DNA of 64,000 nucleotides from an uncultured Craurococcus sp. (GTDB taxonomy: Bacteria > Pseudomonadota > Alphaproteobacteria > Acetobacterales > Acetobacteraceae): positions 88,986-152,985 of the forward strand of contig CADCTD010000093.1 of the NCBI GenBank assembly GCA_902805545.1. Direction: 5' to 3'. The notes under the pieces are model-generated. The model ran no database searches, was not told where the DNA came from, and worked only from the letters and a program-made list of their open reading frames with translations. Below, piece after piece: positions 1-10,567 of this stretch (position 1 is its first letter; each line of letters opens with the position of its first letter). Made by a program: the position numbers and the translations under genes.

Positions 1-77
1 CCGGCAAGCCCTACTGCCAGGAGCATGCCGCCGTCGCCTATGTGAAGGCCCGCGACCGTCGGGAGGATGCGGCCTAG
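1..77 (+). CDS. gcrA: GcrA-family cell-cycle regulator, C-terminal fragment
   Basis: Only the last 24 codons lie in the window, read from base 3 and ending in TAG at 75-77. The peptide begins GKPYCQEHAAVAY and ends in a basic tail. The YC-x-EHA-x-x-AY pattern is the usual end of GcrA, the alphaproteobacterial DNA-binding activator that works with sigma-70 at methylated promoters. The identification rests on this short tail alone, and the start lies outside the window. Confidence 0.6.
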   Translation, partial: GKPYCQEHAAVAYVKARDRREDAA

Positions 78-237
78 ATCTCCACGACGACGCCGCGCGT
101 CGCCGCCGGGCCCAGCTGAAGGCGCTTGTTTGCCGCGCGTCGCGTCCTTGCCACGGCAGGGCCGCGGCAGGGTCCCGGGCGATTGCCAAGCGGGTGCCTC
201 GCGGCGATCCTGACCGGATGCTCATACCTCCCGCCCG

Positions 238-1104
238 ATGAGCGGCTGGCTCGCCGGGCTTCTCCTGCAGGTCGCGGCGCTCGCCGTCTTCGTCTGCATG
301 GACACGCTGCTGAAGGTGATGACCGCCTTCTACGCTGTCCCGCAGCTGATGTGGGCCCGCTTCCTCTTCAGCCTGATCGCCGTCGCCCTGGTCTTCCGCC
401 TGACCATGCACCGGCTGCCCTGGCGCTCCCGCGCGCCCTGGATGCAGGCCTGGCGCAGCCTGATGCTGGCCGGCGCCAACCTCATGTTCTCCTCGGCGCT
501 GCCCTACCTGCCGCTCGCCGACGCGACGGCGATCGGCTTCGCCTCGCCGCTGCTGACCGTGGCGCTGGCCGCCCTCTGGCTGCGCGAGCGAGTGAGCGCC
601 CGGCGCTGGATTGGCGTCGCCATCGGCCTGGCCGGGGTGATGGTGGCGCTCAGGCCGCCCTTCCTCACCGGTGCCGAGCCGCCGCACTGGGCCGCCATCC
701 TGCCCCTCGGCACGGCCTGCATGTTCGCCGTCTACCAGATCCTGACGCGCAAGCTGGCCTCGATCGACGACCCGCGCACCACCATCCTGCATACCGGCTT
801 CGCCGGCTGCGTGGTGACCACCCTGGTGCAGCCCTTCTTCTGGACCTGGCCGCCGCTCGGCGACTGGCCGCTGCTGATGCTGCTCGGCCTCTTCGGTGCG
901 CTCGGCCATGGGCTGCTGGTGCTGGCCTATGCCCGCGCCCCGGTCAGCCTGCTCGCGCCGCTCTCCTATACCCAGCTGATCTGGGCGAGCCTCGCCGGCA
1001 TCCTCGTCTTCGGCGACTGGCCGGATGGCTGGACGCTGCTCGGCGGCCTGGTCATCGCGCTCGGCGGCATCCTGGTCGCCCTGCCGGAGCGGAAGCGGGC
1101 CTGA
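238..1104 (+). CDS. DMT-family (EamA) inner-membrane transporter
   Basis: A 288-residue, strongly hydrophobic protein with about ten predicted membrane segments arranged as two EamA repeats (roughly residues 5-140 and 150-285). This is the normal length and layout of drug/metabolite exporters. The repeat junction is marked by a charged loop near residue 120 (WLRERVSARRW), which is typical of the family. The substrate cannot be read from sequence. The ATG at 238 puts the first membrane segment directly at the N-terminus. It lies upstream of a methyltransferase on the same strand, with about 50-100 bases between them depending on that gene's start. Confidence 0.85.
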   Translation: MSGWLAGLLLQVAALAVFVCMDTLLKVMTAFYAVPQLMWARFLFSLIAVALVFRLTMHRLPWRSRAPWMQAWRSLMLAGANLMFSSALPYLPLADATAIGFASPLLTVALAALWLRERVSARRWIGVAIGLAGVMVALRPPFLTGAEPPHWAAILPLGTACMFAVYQILTRKLASIDDPRTTILHTGFAGCVVTTLVQPFFWTWPPLGDWPLLMLLGLFGALGHGLLVLAYARAPVSLLAPLSYTQLIWASLAGILVFGDWPDGWTLLGGLVIALGGILVALPERKRA

Positions 1105-1150
1105 TCGATCAATACCGGTTTCTTCGGGAACCCTGGAGGCCGGCCCCCGC

Positions 1151-1894
1151 TTGCGTCCCAGCCCTGCTTGGTCTAGCGCAGGGACCTCTATCGAGGAGAG
1201 CCGGGTCATTTCGCACGCCAGGCTGCAACAGCCCCACCGCAAGCCCATCGACCGCGACGCGCATCCGCGGGCGGCGCTGGACGCCGGCGCGGTCCGGGAC
1301 GCCTATCGCCGCTGGGCCGGCGTCTATGACGAGGTCTTCGGCGGCGTCTCCGGCGCCGGCCGCCGCCGCGCCGTGGCCGCCGCCAACCGCCTGCCCGGCA
1401 CCAAGGTGCTGGAGGTCGGCGTCGGCACCGGCCTCGCCCTGCCGCTCTACGAAAAGAGTAAGCAGGTCGTCGGCATCGACCTGTCGAGCGACATGCTCCG
1501 CCGCGCCCATGACCGCGTGGCCAACGAGCGCCTGCACAACGTCACCGGCCTGCTCGAGATGGACGCCGAGTCCATGGCCTTCGAGGATGGCAGCTTCGAC
1601 ATCGCCGTCGCCATGTTCACCGCGACCGTGGTGCCGGATGCCCGCCGCCTCTTCCGCGAGATGCGCCGCGTCGTCCGCCCGGGCGGCGAGCTGCTCTTCG
1701 TCAACCATTTCGCCGCGGAGGGCGGCCTCCGCTGGTGGGCCGAGCGCACGCTGGCGCCGCTCTCCCGCGTGCTCGGCTGGCACCCCGACTTCGCCTTGAC
1801 CGACCTGCTGGATGACCCGCGCCAGGCCGCCGAGATCGAGGCCTGCCCGCCCTTCGGCCTGTTCACCCTGGTGCGCGTGCCGAACCTCGGCTGA
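1151..1894 (+). CDS. PmtA-like class I SAM-dependent methyltransferase
   Basis: The SAM-binding motif I is EVGVGTG (codons from 1412), followed by GIDLSSDML and a later post-motif RRVVRPGGELLFVNHF. The opening YRRWAGVYDEVFGG resembles the Rhodobacter-type phosphatidylethanolamine N-methyltransferase family (PmtA), which makes phosphatidylcholine. Related ubiquinone/menaquinone methyltransferases are the main alternative. The start is unclear. TTG at 1151 is the only standard codon between the upstream stop and the conserved core, with GGAGG 11 bases before it. ATT at 1208 has GAGGAG at 1193-1198 and gives a shorter N-terminus. The 3' end overlaps the convergent transglycosylase gene by 32 bases. 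Confidence 0.75.
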   Translation: MRPSPAWSSAGTSIEESRVISHARLQQPHRKPIDRDAHPRAALDAGAVRDAYRRWAGVYDEVFGGVSGAGRRRAVAAANRLPGTKVLEVGVGTGLALPLYEKSKQVVGIDLSSDMLRRAHDRVANERLHNVTGLLEMDAESMAFEDGSFDIAVAMFTATVVPDARRLFREMRRVVRPGGELLFVNHFAAEGGLRWWAERTLAPLSRVLGWHPDFALTDLLDDPRQAAEIEACPPFGLFTLVRVPNLG

Positions 1895-2561
1895 CGGCCG
1901 AGCAGGCCAGCCGCGGCCGCGCCCCGCCCCCGCCCCGCTTGACGACGAGCGCCGGCTGCCGCCCCGCGGCGCAGAGCCCGGCCAGGCTCCGGGCGGAGAG
2001 AGGCACGCTGCCGCCATTGGCCCAGGCCGCCCCGAGCCGCGCCAGCACCACCCGCCGCTGGTATCCCGCGCCACGCTCCGGGTCGCCGGAATGGTACTGC
2101 GCGATGGAATCCGCCCAATTCCCCGTCCGCGCCCGCAGTTCCTGCAGGAAGCGGACCGCGTAGCGGGTGTTCGTCGCCGGGTCGAAGCCCTCCGCCACGC
2201 TGCGGAAGGCCTCCGGATGGTAAAGCAGGTTTACCTGCATGCAGCCGATATCGACCGAGCGCCGGCCGCGCGCGAGCGAGCCGGAAACCGCGGCGATGGC
2301 CGCCTCCCGCGTCGGCTCGACATGGCCCTCGCCCTCGGCATTCCAGCTCCAGGGCCAGGGCTCGAACCGCCCCGAGCGGGGATCGCCACGCCCCGTCTCG
2401 ACCAGGGCGATCGCCAGGAGGAGCCCCGGCGGCAGGCCGGAGCCGCGCTCTGCTGCGAGTATGGCGCGCCGGCAGGCCAGCCACGGATCCTCCTGGGCCT
2501 GGGCCTGGGCCTGGGCCGGTCCGGCGGCGAGGAGGACGAGGAAGAGGGCGAGCGGGCGCAT
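1863..2561 (-). CDS. Secreted lytic transglycosylase (SLT domain)
   Basis: A 232-residue protein with a Sec signal peptide (residues 1-20, ending AQAQA). The SLT-type muramidase fold includes the candidate catalytic glutamate E55 in IALVETGRGD, then DIGCMQVNL and a later AQYHSG. These are the standard motifs of periplasmic lytic transglycosylases that cleave peptidoglycan to 1,6-anhydro products. The C-terminal ~30 residues (KRGGGGARPRL onward) are low-complexity and overlap the methyltransferase gene tail to tail. Nine bases separate the stop of mntH from this start, so the two are probably co-transcribed. Confidence 0.85.
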   Translation of the reverse strand: MRPLALFLVLLAAGPAQAQAQAQEDPWLACRRAILAAERGSGLPPGLLLAIALVETGRGDPRSGRFEPWPWSWNAEGEGHVEPTREAAIAAVSGSLARGRRSVDIGCMQVNLLYHPEAFRSVAEGFDPATNTRYAVRFLQELRARTGNWADSIAQYHSGDPERGAGYQRRVVLARLGAAWANGGSVPLSARSLAGLCAAGRQPALVVKRGGGGARPRLACSAVSRGSARAPG

Positions 2562-2570
2562 CGCTCGACC

Positions 2571-3896
2571 CTAGCCCGCGAAGAACCCCCAGAGCAGCTT
2601 CAGGTTCATGCCCACGATCACCACCGTGCAGGCCCAGCCCAGCACCACCTGCCAATGCGGCGCCGCATGCGCGCCCAGCCGCCGCCGGTCCCCGGCGAAG
2701 AGCATCAGCGGTATCACGGCGAAGGGCAGCTGCAGGCAGAGGATCACCTGGGAGAGGATCAGCAGCTCCGCCGTCCCGCTCTCGCCATAGAGCCAGGTGA
2801 TGATCACCGCCGGGACGATGGCGATCAGCCGCGTGACCAGCCGCCGCACCACGGGCGGCAGCCGGAGGCCGAGGAAGCCCTCCATCACCACCTGCCCGGC
2901 CAGCGTCGCGGTGACGGTCGCGTTCAGCCCGCAGGCCAGCAATGCCACGGCGAAGAGGGTCGCCGCCATCGCCGTGCCGACCATCGGCGTCAGCAGCTCG
3001 TAGGCCTCCTGGATCTCCGCCACCTCGGTCCGCCCGCCGGCATGGAAGACGGCCGCCGCGGTGATGAGGATCGCCGAGTTCACCAGCAGCGCCAGCGCCA
3101 GCGCGACCGAGCTGTCGATGGTGGCGAAGCGGATCGCCTCGCGCCGCTCCGCCACCCCCTCGCCATAGGCCCGCGACTGCACGATGGCGGTATGGAGGTA
3201 GAGGTTGTGCGGCATCACCGTCGCCCCGAGGATGCCGATGGCGATGTAGAGCTGGTTCTCGTCGGTGAGAATCGAGCCGCTCGGCAGGTAGCCGCCGAGC
3301 ACCGCCGCCCAGTCCGGCTGGGCGAGCACCATCTGCACCGCGAAGCAGCCGAAGACGAGGACCATCAGCCCGGCGACCAGCGCCTCCAGCCAGCGCACGC
3401 CCCGGTGCTGCAGCCAGAGGATCAGCAACGCATCGAACGCCGTCAGCACCACCCCGGCCAGCAGCGGGATGCCGAAGAGAAGGTTGAGGGCGATCGCCGT
3501 GCCGATCAGCTCGGCGAGGTCGGTTGCGCAGATGGCGACCTCGGCCAGCGCCCAGAGCACGAGGTTGACCGGGCGCGGGAAGCGGTCCCGGCAGAGCTGC
3601 GCCAGGTCCCGCCCGGTGGCGATGCCGATCCGGGCGCAGAGCGCCTGGAGCAGGATCGCCATCAGCGAGGAGGCGAGCGCCACCGAGAGCAGCGTGTAGC
3701 CGAAGGCCGACCCGCCGGCGAGGGCGGTTGCCCAGTTGCCCGGGTCCATGTAGCCGACGGCGACGAGATAGCCGGGCCCGACGAAGGCGCCGAGCCGCCG
3801 CAGCCAGCCGGCCGCATGGGGGATGCGCACGCTCGCATGCATCTCGGCCAGGCTGAAATCGGCGGGCGGCGGCGGCGCCTCCGGCCGGTTCAACAT
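2571..3896 (-). CDS. mntH: NRAMP-family Mn2+/Fe2+ : H+ symporter
   Basis: A 441-residue NRAMP protein with about eleven membrane segments. The metal-site motif of helix 1 is intact (GYMDPGNWA), as is the helix 6 MPHNLYLH signature, so it should import divalent manganese or iron with protons. The ATG at 3896 gives a 40-residue cytoplasmic N-terminus, as in many alphaproteobacterial MntH proteins. It faces an ArsR/SmtB regulator gene across a 137-base gap containing a perfect palindrome at 3930-3942. That layout suggests direct control by this regulator, not by the usual MntR, Mur or Fur. Confidence 0.93.
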   Translation of the reverse strand: MLNRPEAPPPPADFSLAEMHASVRIPHAAGWLRRLGAFVGPGYLVAVGYMDPGNWATALAGGSAFGYTLLSVALASSLMAILLQALCARIGIATGRDLAQLCRDRFPRPVNLVLWALAEVAICATDLAELIGTAIALNLLFGIPLLAGVVLTAFDALLILWLQHRGVRWLEALVAGLMVLVFGCFAVQMVLAQPDWAAVLGGYLPSGSILTDENQLYIAIGILGATVMPHNLYLHTAIVQSRAYGEGVAERREAIRFATIDSSVALALALLVNSAILITAAAVFHAGGRTEVAEIQEAYELLTPMVGTAMAATLFAVALLACGLNATVTATLAGQVVMEGFLGLRLPPVVRRLVTRLIAIVPAVIITWLYGESGTAELLILSQVILCLQLPFAVIPLMLFAGDRRRLGAHAAPHWQVVLGWACTVVIVGMNLKLLWGFFAG

Positions 3897-3929
3897 GCGG
3901 CCGCTCTCGGCCCGACGGCTGAACAGGTC

Positions 3930-3965
3930 TTCAACTGTTGAAAGGTTCCTTGTTTTTCAACTATT
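3930..3965. promoter_or_regulatory. Candidate ArsR operator between mntH and the regulator gene
   Basis: TTCAACTGTTGAA at 3930-3942 is a perfect palindrome around a central T. A second TTCAACTA half site follows at 3956-3963, and a TTTCAA/TTGAAA pairing can also be drawn across this stretch. The segment is far more AT-rich than its surroundings. It lies just upstream of mntH and about 90 bases upstream of the ArsR gene. Dyads of this kind are typical ArsR/SmtB sites. Assignment to the neighbouring regulator is inference from position. Confidence 0.55.
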
Positions 3966-4033
3966 TATCACGCATACCGCAGGTGCGCTCGCGACGCTAT
4001 CCTGTCAAGTCGGCGGGGCAGGGATGAGGGCAG

Positions 4034-4360
4034 ATGCGCGGGCGAATTCGGATCGGCGACGACCAGGTGGTCGAACTGGCGGAAATGTTCCGCCTGATGA
4101 GCGACCCGACGCGGCTGAAGATCATCCTCGCCTGCCTCGACGCCCCGGCTGCGGTGGGCGAGATGGCGGAACGCCTCGGCATCTCCGCCTCGCTTGTCTC
4201 GCACCACCTGCGCCTGTTGCGTGCCGCCCGGCTGCTCCAGGCGGACCGGCGCGGCCGCCAGGTATTCTATGCGGTGATGGACGAGCATGTCCGCTCCATG
4301 CTCTCCGACATGGTCGACCACGTCGCCGAGGTCGATGCGGAGGCCGAGGCGGCGCCCTGA
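4034..4360 (+). CDS. ArsR/SmtB-family metal-sensing repressor
   Basis: A 108-residue winged-helix protein. The DNA-reading helix is SASLVSHHLRLLRAARLL (residues 51-68). It lacks the alpha-3 cysteine box of ArsR. The C-terminal helix carries D83, H85, H96 and E99, which matches the DxH...HxxE alpha-5 zinc/cobalt site of SmtB and CzrA in exact spacing. It should therefore release DNA on binding Zn, Co, Ni or possibly Mn. Divergence from mntH suggests that gene as a target. ATG 4034 has GAGGG just upstream; ATG 4024 is out of frame. Confidence 0.88.
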   Translation: MRGRIRIGDDQVVELAEMFRLMSDPTRLKIILACLDAPAAVGEMAERLGISASLVSHHLRLLRAARLLQADRRGRQVFYAVMDEHVRSMLSDMVDHVAEVDAEAEAAP

Positions 4361-4442
4361 TCCCGGACCTGCCCGCGCGGACTTGCGGATCGCGCGCGGA
4401 GCCTCACTTGTGCGGTGCGGTGCAGGGCGACTATGGTCCGGC

Positions 4443-4479
4443 CGCGTCGCCTCAGCTCCTTTCGGGGCGCGGCGACGCG
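4443..4479 (+). promoter_or_regulatory. Inverted repeat in the ctaC leader
   Basis: CGCGTCGCC at 4443-4451 pairs perfectly with GGCGACGCG at 4471-4479 across a 19-base loop. It lies about 75 bases before the ctaC start, in the 190-base gap after the ArsR gene. It has no T-run, so it could be a weak terminator of the regulator transcript or a leader structure of the oxidase operon. No other signal in the gap is convincing. Confidence 0.35.
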
Positions 4480-4552
4480 TCGGCTGGCCAGTCCGGCCGG
4501 CGGAACCTCTCTCAGGCGGTGCGCGCAGGGCGCGCGGCGGGCGGGACACGGG

Positions 4553-7094
<2,542 letters not shown>

Positions 7095-7116
7095 GGCAGA
7101 TCCGCGCGACCGAAAG

Positions 7117-7149
7117 CGCCACATCCTGCGAGCCGGGGTGTGGCGTTTT
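7117..7149 (+). terminator. Rho-independent terminator after ctaD
   Basis: CGCCACA at 7117-7123 pairs with TGTGGCG at 7139-7145, followed by TTTT at 7146-7149. It starts 23 bases after the ctaD stop and ends before the ctaB ATG. It probably attenuates read-through so that structural subunits I and II are made in excess over the assembly factors. It also argues against a GTG start for ctaB at 7140. Confidence 0.6.
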
Positions 7150-7175
7150 CCTTTATGAGGCCCTACATCGCCACC

Positions 7176-8099
7176 ATGAGCGACGTCACCGCAGCAGCCC
7201 CGCAGCAGGACCTGTCCGAGGTCAAGGACTGGGTCACCCTCCTCAAGCCGCGAGTCATCTCGCTGGTGGTGCTCACCGGCGTCTGCGGGCTGCTCGTCGC
7301 CCCGGGCCACCTGCACCCGACGCTCGCTATCGCCGCCGTGCTGTGCATCGCGCTCGGCGCCGGCGCCTCGGGCGCGATCAACATGTGGTACGACCGCGAC
7401 ATCGACGCGGTCATGCGCCGCACCCAGCACCGGCCCATCCCCGCCGGGCGGATCGAGGCGGGGGCGGCGCTCTGCTACGGCGTCGGCCTCGCCGTCGCCT
7501 CGGTCCTCATCATGGGCCTGGCCACCAACTGGGTCGCGGCCGGCGTGCTGGCGCTCTCCATCGCCTTCTACGTCTTCGTCTACACCGCCTGGCTGAAGCG
7601 GCGGACCTCGCAGAACATCGTCATCGGGGGCGCCGCCGGCGCCTTCCCCCCGGTGATTGGCTGGGCGGCCGTCACTGGCGATGTGACGCTGGCGCCGATG
7701 ATCCTCTTCGCCATCATCTTCTTCTGGACGCCGCCGCATTTTTGGGCGCTCAGCCTCTTCGCCCATGCCGATTACGAGAAGGCCGGCGTGCCGATGCTCC
7801 CTGTCACCCATGGCGCGCGGGAGACGCGGAAGCAGGTGCTGGTCTATTCCCTCGTCCTGCTGCCGGTGACGCTGCTGCCGACGCTGCTCGGCTTCGCCGG
7901 CTGGCTTTATGCCGCGGCCGCCGTCCTGCTCGGCGCGGAGTTCCTCCGCCAGAGCATCGCCGTCTGGCGCGATGAGCAGGACGAGGCCGGGCGCAGCCTC
8001 ACCGGCGACAAGCCGGCGAAGAAGGCCTTCCGCTATTCGCTTCTCTACCTAGCTCTGCTCTTCGTGGCGCTCGCCGTCGACAAGGCGGTCCTGGGCTGA
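7176..8099 (+). CDS. ctaB: Protoheme IX farnesyltransferase (haem O synthase)
   Basis: A 307-residue UbiA-type prenyltransferase with about nine membrane helices. The aspartate-rich motif NMWYDRDIDAVMRRTQHRPI binds Mg-farnesyl diphosphate, and the second conserved region AHADYEKAGVPMLPV is also present. It converts haem B to haem O, the precursor of haem A. I chose ATG 7176, giving MSDVTAAAP. In-frame starts at 7140 (GTG) and 7155 (ATG) lie within or right beside the terminator hairpin. The TGA stop shares its A with the next gene's ATG (overlap at 8099). Confidence 0.94.
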   Translation: MSDVTAAAPQQDLSEVKDWVTLLKPRVISLVVLTGVCGLLVAPGHLHPTLAIAAVLCIALGAGASGAINMWYDRDIDAVMRRTQHRPIPAGRIEAGAALCYGVGLAVASVLIMGLATNWVAAGVLALSIAFYVFVYTAWLKRRTSQNIVIGGAAGAFPPVIGWAAVTGDVTLAPMILFAIIFFWTPPHFWALSLFAHADYEKAGVPMLPVTHGARETRKQVLVYSLVLLPVTLLPTLLGFAGWLYAAAAVLLGAEFLRQSIAVWRDEQDEAGRSLTGDKPAKKAFRYSLLYLALLFVALAVDKAVLG

Positions 8100-8227
8100 T
8101 GACACCCGAGCAGCGCCTCGATTTACAGCGCCGGCGCCGCCAGAAGAACTGGGCGGTGCTCGGCGTGCTGATCGCGCTGGTGGCGCTCTTCTTCGCCATC
8201 AGCACCGCCCGCGTGTTGAGGGGTTGA
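8099..8227 (+). CDS. CoxF-like small membrane protein of the oxidase operon
   Basis: A 42-residue protein beginning MTPEQRLDLQ, with a basic RRRRQK patch and then one membrane helix (about residues 18-38, WAVLGVLIALVALFFA). It overlaps ctaB by one base and ends four bases before ctaG. Alphaproteobacterial operons commonly carry such a CoxF-type protein between ctaB and ctaG, with a presumed role in oxidase assembly. The size, topology and position all fit. The sequence is too short for a firm family match by eye. Confidence 0.75.
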   Translation: MTPEQRLDLQRRRRQKNWAVLGVLIALVALFFAISTARVLRG

Positions 8228-8231
8228 TCCC

Positions 8232-8849
8232 ATGACGCCTGCCGAGACCCTCCGCCGCCGCAACCGCCGCCTCGGCCTCGCCGTCGGCGGCGGCGTCGCC
8301 TGCATGGTCGGCCTCGCCTTCGCCTCGGTGCCGCTTTACGACATGTTCTGCCGGGCGACCGGCTACAACGGCACTGTGCAGACCGGCGGCCCGGCCGCGC
8401 CCGGCGCCACCGCCAATGCCGGGGCCATGACGATCCGCTTCAATGCCAATACCCATCCCGGCCTGCCCTGGCGCTTCGGCCCGGAGGCGCCGAGCGTCTC
8501 GCTTCGCCTGGGCGAGGAGGGGCTGGGCTTCTACCGCGCCGAGAACCTGTCCGACCGCCCCGTCACCGGCGTCGCCACATACAACGTGACGCCGGAAGTA
8601 GTGGGGAAGTATTTCCACAAGACTGCCTGCTTCTGCTTCAACGAGCAGACGCTGGAGCCCGGCCAGCGGGTCGACATGCCGCTCACCTTCTGGGTCGATC
8701 CGGCCATTGCGAGTGATCCGAATACCCGGGGCATCCGCACCATCACCATCAATTACACCTTCTTCCGCAGCCTGGACGACGCCGCCCGTTCCGGCGCGTT
8801 GGCCAATGCGGCCCCACATGTCGGCCCGGCCCGTACGACGACCCAGTAA
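8232..8849 (+). CDS. ctaG: Cytochrome c oxidase assembly protein CtaG/Cox11
   Basis: A 205-residue protein with a short cytoplasmic N-terminus, one membrane helix (about 15-33) and a periplasmic immunoglobulin-like domain. The copper-binding CFCF motif is present in KTACFCFNEQTL. It delivers copper to the CuB site of subunit I. The length is normal for alphaproteobacterial Cox11. It lies between coxF and ctaE in the standard operon order. Confidence 0.95.
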   Translation: MTPAETLRRRNRRLGLAVGGGVACMVGLAFASVPLYDMFCRATGYNGTVQTGGPAAPGATANAGAMTIRFNANTHPGLPWRFGPEAPSVSLRLGEEGLGFYRAENLSDRPVTGVATYNVTPEVVGKYFHKTACFCFNEQTLEPGQRVDMPLTFWVDPAIASDPNTRGIRTITINYTFFRSLDDAARSGALANAAPHVGPARTTTQ

Positions 8850-8935
8850 CCCTCCGAGGGCTTGATAATGGCCGGTTTTTGGGGATTGATGCGCCCCGAC
8901 CGGCGGGCTTCCTCCCGCAGAGATCAGGACGCGCA

Positions 8936-9787
8936 ATGGCCAGCTCCCCCGACATGACGGCGACCGCAGAACCCGCGCCGCTCCACAAGCACCCCTACCA
9001 CCTGGTCGATCCCTCGCCCTGGCCGCTGGCCGGCGCCTTCGCGGGCGGTGCCCTCGTCCTCGGCATCGTGTTGCTGTCGCATTACGGCATCCACTGGATG
9101 CTCTATCTCGGGGTCGCCAGCGTGCTGGCGACCATGTTCTTCTGGTGGCGCGACGTCATCCGCGAGTCCCGCACCCCGGGCATGCACACCCCGATCGTTC
9201 GCATCGGCCTGCGCTACGGGATGATGCTGTTCATCGCCTCGGAGGTGATGTTCTTCGTTGCCTTCTTCTGGGCCTATTTCCACTACGCCCTCTATCCCCA
9301 GCATGTTTCCGGCGCGGTGGAGGCGATCTGGCCGCCCAAGGGCATCCTCACCTTCGACCCCTTCGGTCTGCCCTTCCTGAACACGATGATCCTGCTGCTT
9401 TCCGGCTGCACGGTCACCTGGGCGCACCACGCCCTGCTCCACAACGACCGGAAGTCGCTGATCAACGGCCTCGCCCTCACCGTGGCGCTCGGCGTGTCGT
9501 TCACCTTCTTCCAGGTGGTCGAGTATGCCGAGGCGCCGTTCAAGTTCACCGGCGGGGTCTATCCCTCGACCTTCTTCCTGGCGACCGGCTTCCACGGCTT
9601 CCATGTGATGGTCGGCACCATCTTCCTGGCGGTCTGCCTGGTCCGCGCCATCAAGGGCCACTTCACTGCCCAGCGCCATTTCGGCTTCGAGGCGGCCGCC
9701 TGGTACTGGCATTTCGTGGACGTGGTCTGGCTCTTCCTCTTCGTGTGCATCTACTTCCTCGGCGCCGGCGAGATCGCCGCGCACTGA
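8936..9787 (+). CDS. ctaE: Cytochrome c oxidase subunit III
   Basis: A 283-residue seven-helix subunit III. It shows EVMFFVAFFWAYFH, TWAHHALLHNDR and a closing WYWHFVDVVWLFLFV, all diagnostic of the family. It stabilises subunit I and the proton-uptake path. ATG 8936 (MASSPDMTAT) is preceded by AGGA; the longer in-frame start at 8879 gives a non-conserved extension. It is followed by a GC-rich hairpin before surf1. Confidence 0.95.
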   Translation: MASSPDMTATAEPAPLHKHPYHLVDPSPWPLAGAFAGGALVLGIVLLSHYGIHWMLYLGVASVLATMFFWWRDVIRESRTPGMHTPIVRIGLRYGMMLFIASEVMFFVAFFWAYFHYALYPQHVSGAVEAIWPPKGILTFDPFGLPFLNTMILLLSGCTVTWAHHALLHNDRKSLINGLALTVALGVSFTFFQVVEYAEAPFKFTGGVYPSTFFLATGFHGFHVMVGTIFLAVCLVRAIKGHFTAQRHFGFEAAAWYWHFVDVVWLFLFVCIYFLGAGEIAAH

Positions 9788-9809
9788 GCCTCCGGGCTTC
9801 CCTCGGCCA

Positions 9810-9849
9810 GGGCCGTCGTCCGCAGGAGCGGCGGCGGCCCTTTCCTTTT
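9810..9849 (+). terminator. GC-rich stem-loop with T-rich tail after ctaE
   Basis: GGGCCG at 9810-9815 pairs with CGGCCC at 9835-9840, with further imperfect pairing inside the loop. It is followed by TTTCCTTTT at 9841-9849. It starts 23 bases after the ctaE stop and precedes the surf1 start by 35 bases, so it probably gives partial termination within the operon. Confidence 0.6.
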
Positions 9850-9883
9850 GCGGCGGGCCGGTCCGCCCCCATATCGGTGAGCG

Positions 9884-10567
9884 ATGCGCCGCCTCCTCCT
9901 CCCCATCCTCGCCAGCCTGCCGGTCCTGGCCGCGCTGATCGCCCTCGGCACCTGGCAGGTCCAGCGCCTGCACTGGAAGCTCGACATCCTCGACCGCATC
10001 GCGGCCGCGGAGGCCGGGCCGCCGCTGGCGCTGGCCGGCACTCCGCCGCCCTACACCAAGGTCGTCGCCACCGGGCGCTTCGACCATAAGCGGGAGGTGA
10101 CGCTCGGCATCGAGCTGCGCGGCACCACCCTCGGCGCCCATCTGGTGACGCCGCTCATCCGCGAGGGCTCGCCGCCGCTGCTGGTCTTTCGCGGCTGGGT
10201 GCCGGTGGAGCGCAGCCGGGGCATCGACCGGCCGGAGGGCGAGGTCACTGTCACCGGCTATGTCCGCCAGGCCGATATCCGCGACTGGAACTCGCCGCGC
10301 GACGACGTGCCCGCCCGCCGCTTCTACGTCTTCGATCCGGGCGTGATCGGCGCCGCCCTCGGCCTGCCGCCGCCGGCGCCTTTCGGCCTCGTCGCCCTCG
10401 CCGCGCCGGGCACCAACTCGGCAGCGCTCCCCGCCGCCGCCCGCAGCCTGCCGCGGCCCGACAACCCGCATCTCGGCTATGCCATCACCTGGTATGGCCT
10501 CGCCGCGGCCCTGGTCGGTGTGCTGGCCGCCTTCCTCTTCCGCCGCCGCAGGGAGCATGCCGCATGA
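9884..10567 (+). CDS. SURF1-family oxidase assembly protein
   Basis: A 227-residue protein with an N-terminal membrane helix (about 4-22, followed by the SURF1 signature LGTWQVQRLHWK), a periplasmic domain containing VFRGWVP and a second helix near the C-terminus (about 200-220, ending in RRRRE). SURF1 helps insert haem A into cytochrome oxidase subunit I. It is the last gene of the oxidase block. It overlaps the start of the M32 peptidase gene by four bases (ATGA). Confidence 0.9.
   Translation: MRRLLLPILASLPVLAALIALGTWQVQRLHWKLDILDRIAAAEAGPPLALAGTPPPYTKVVATGRFDHKREVTLGIELRGTTLGAHLVTPLIREGSPPLLVFRGWVPVERSRGIDRPEGEVTVTGYVRQADIRDWNSPRDDVPARRFYVFDPGVIGAALGLPPPAPFGLVALAAPGTNSAALPAAARSLPRPDNPHLGYAITWYGLAAALVGVLAAFLFRRRREHAA

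Noticed and set aside
1812..3941. 709-codon plus-strand open frame across the transglycosylase and mntH genes
   Set aside because: Antisense shadow of two well-supported minus-strand genes.
7140..7175. GTG 7140 or ATG 7155 as the ctaB start
   Set aside because: The added residues are encoded at or beside the terminator hairpin and are not needed; ATG 7176 gives the normal N-terminus.
8879..8935. Upstream start for cytochrome oxidase subunit III
   Set aside because: It adds a Pro/Arg-rich stretch unlike the family N-terminus; ATG 8936 fits.
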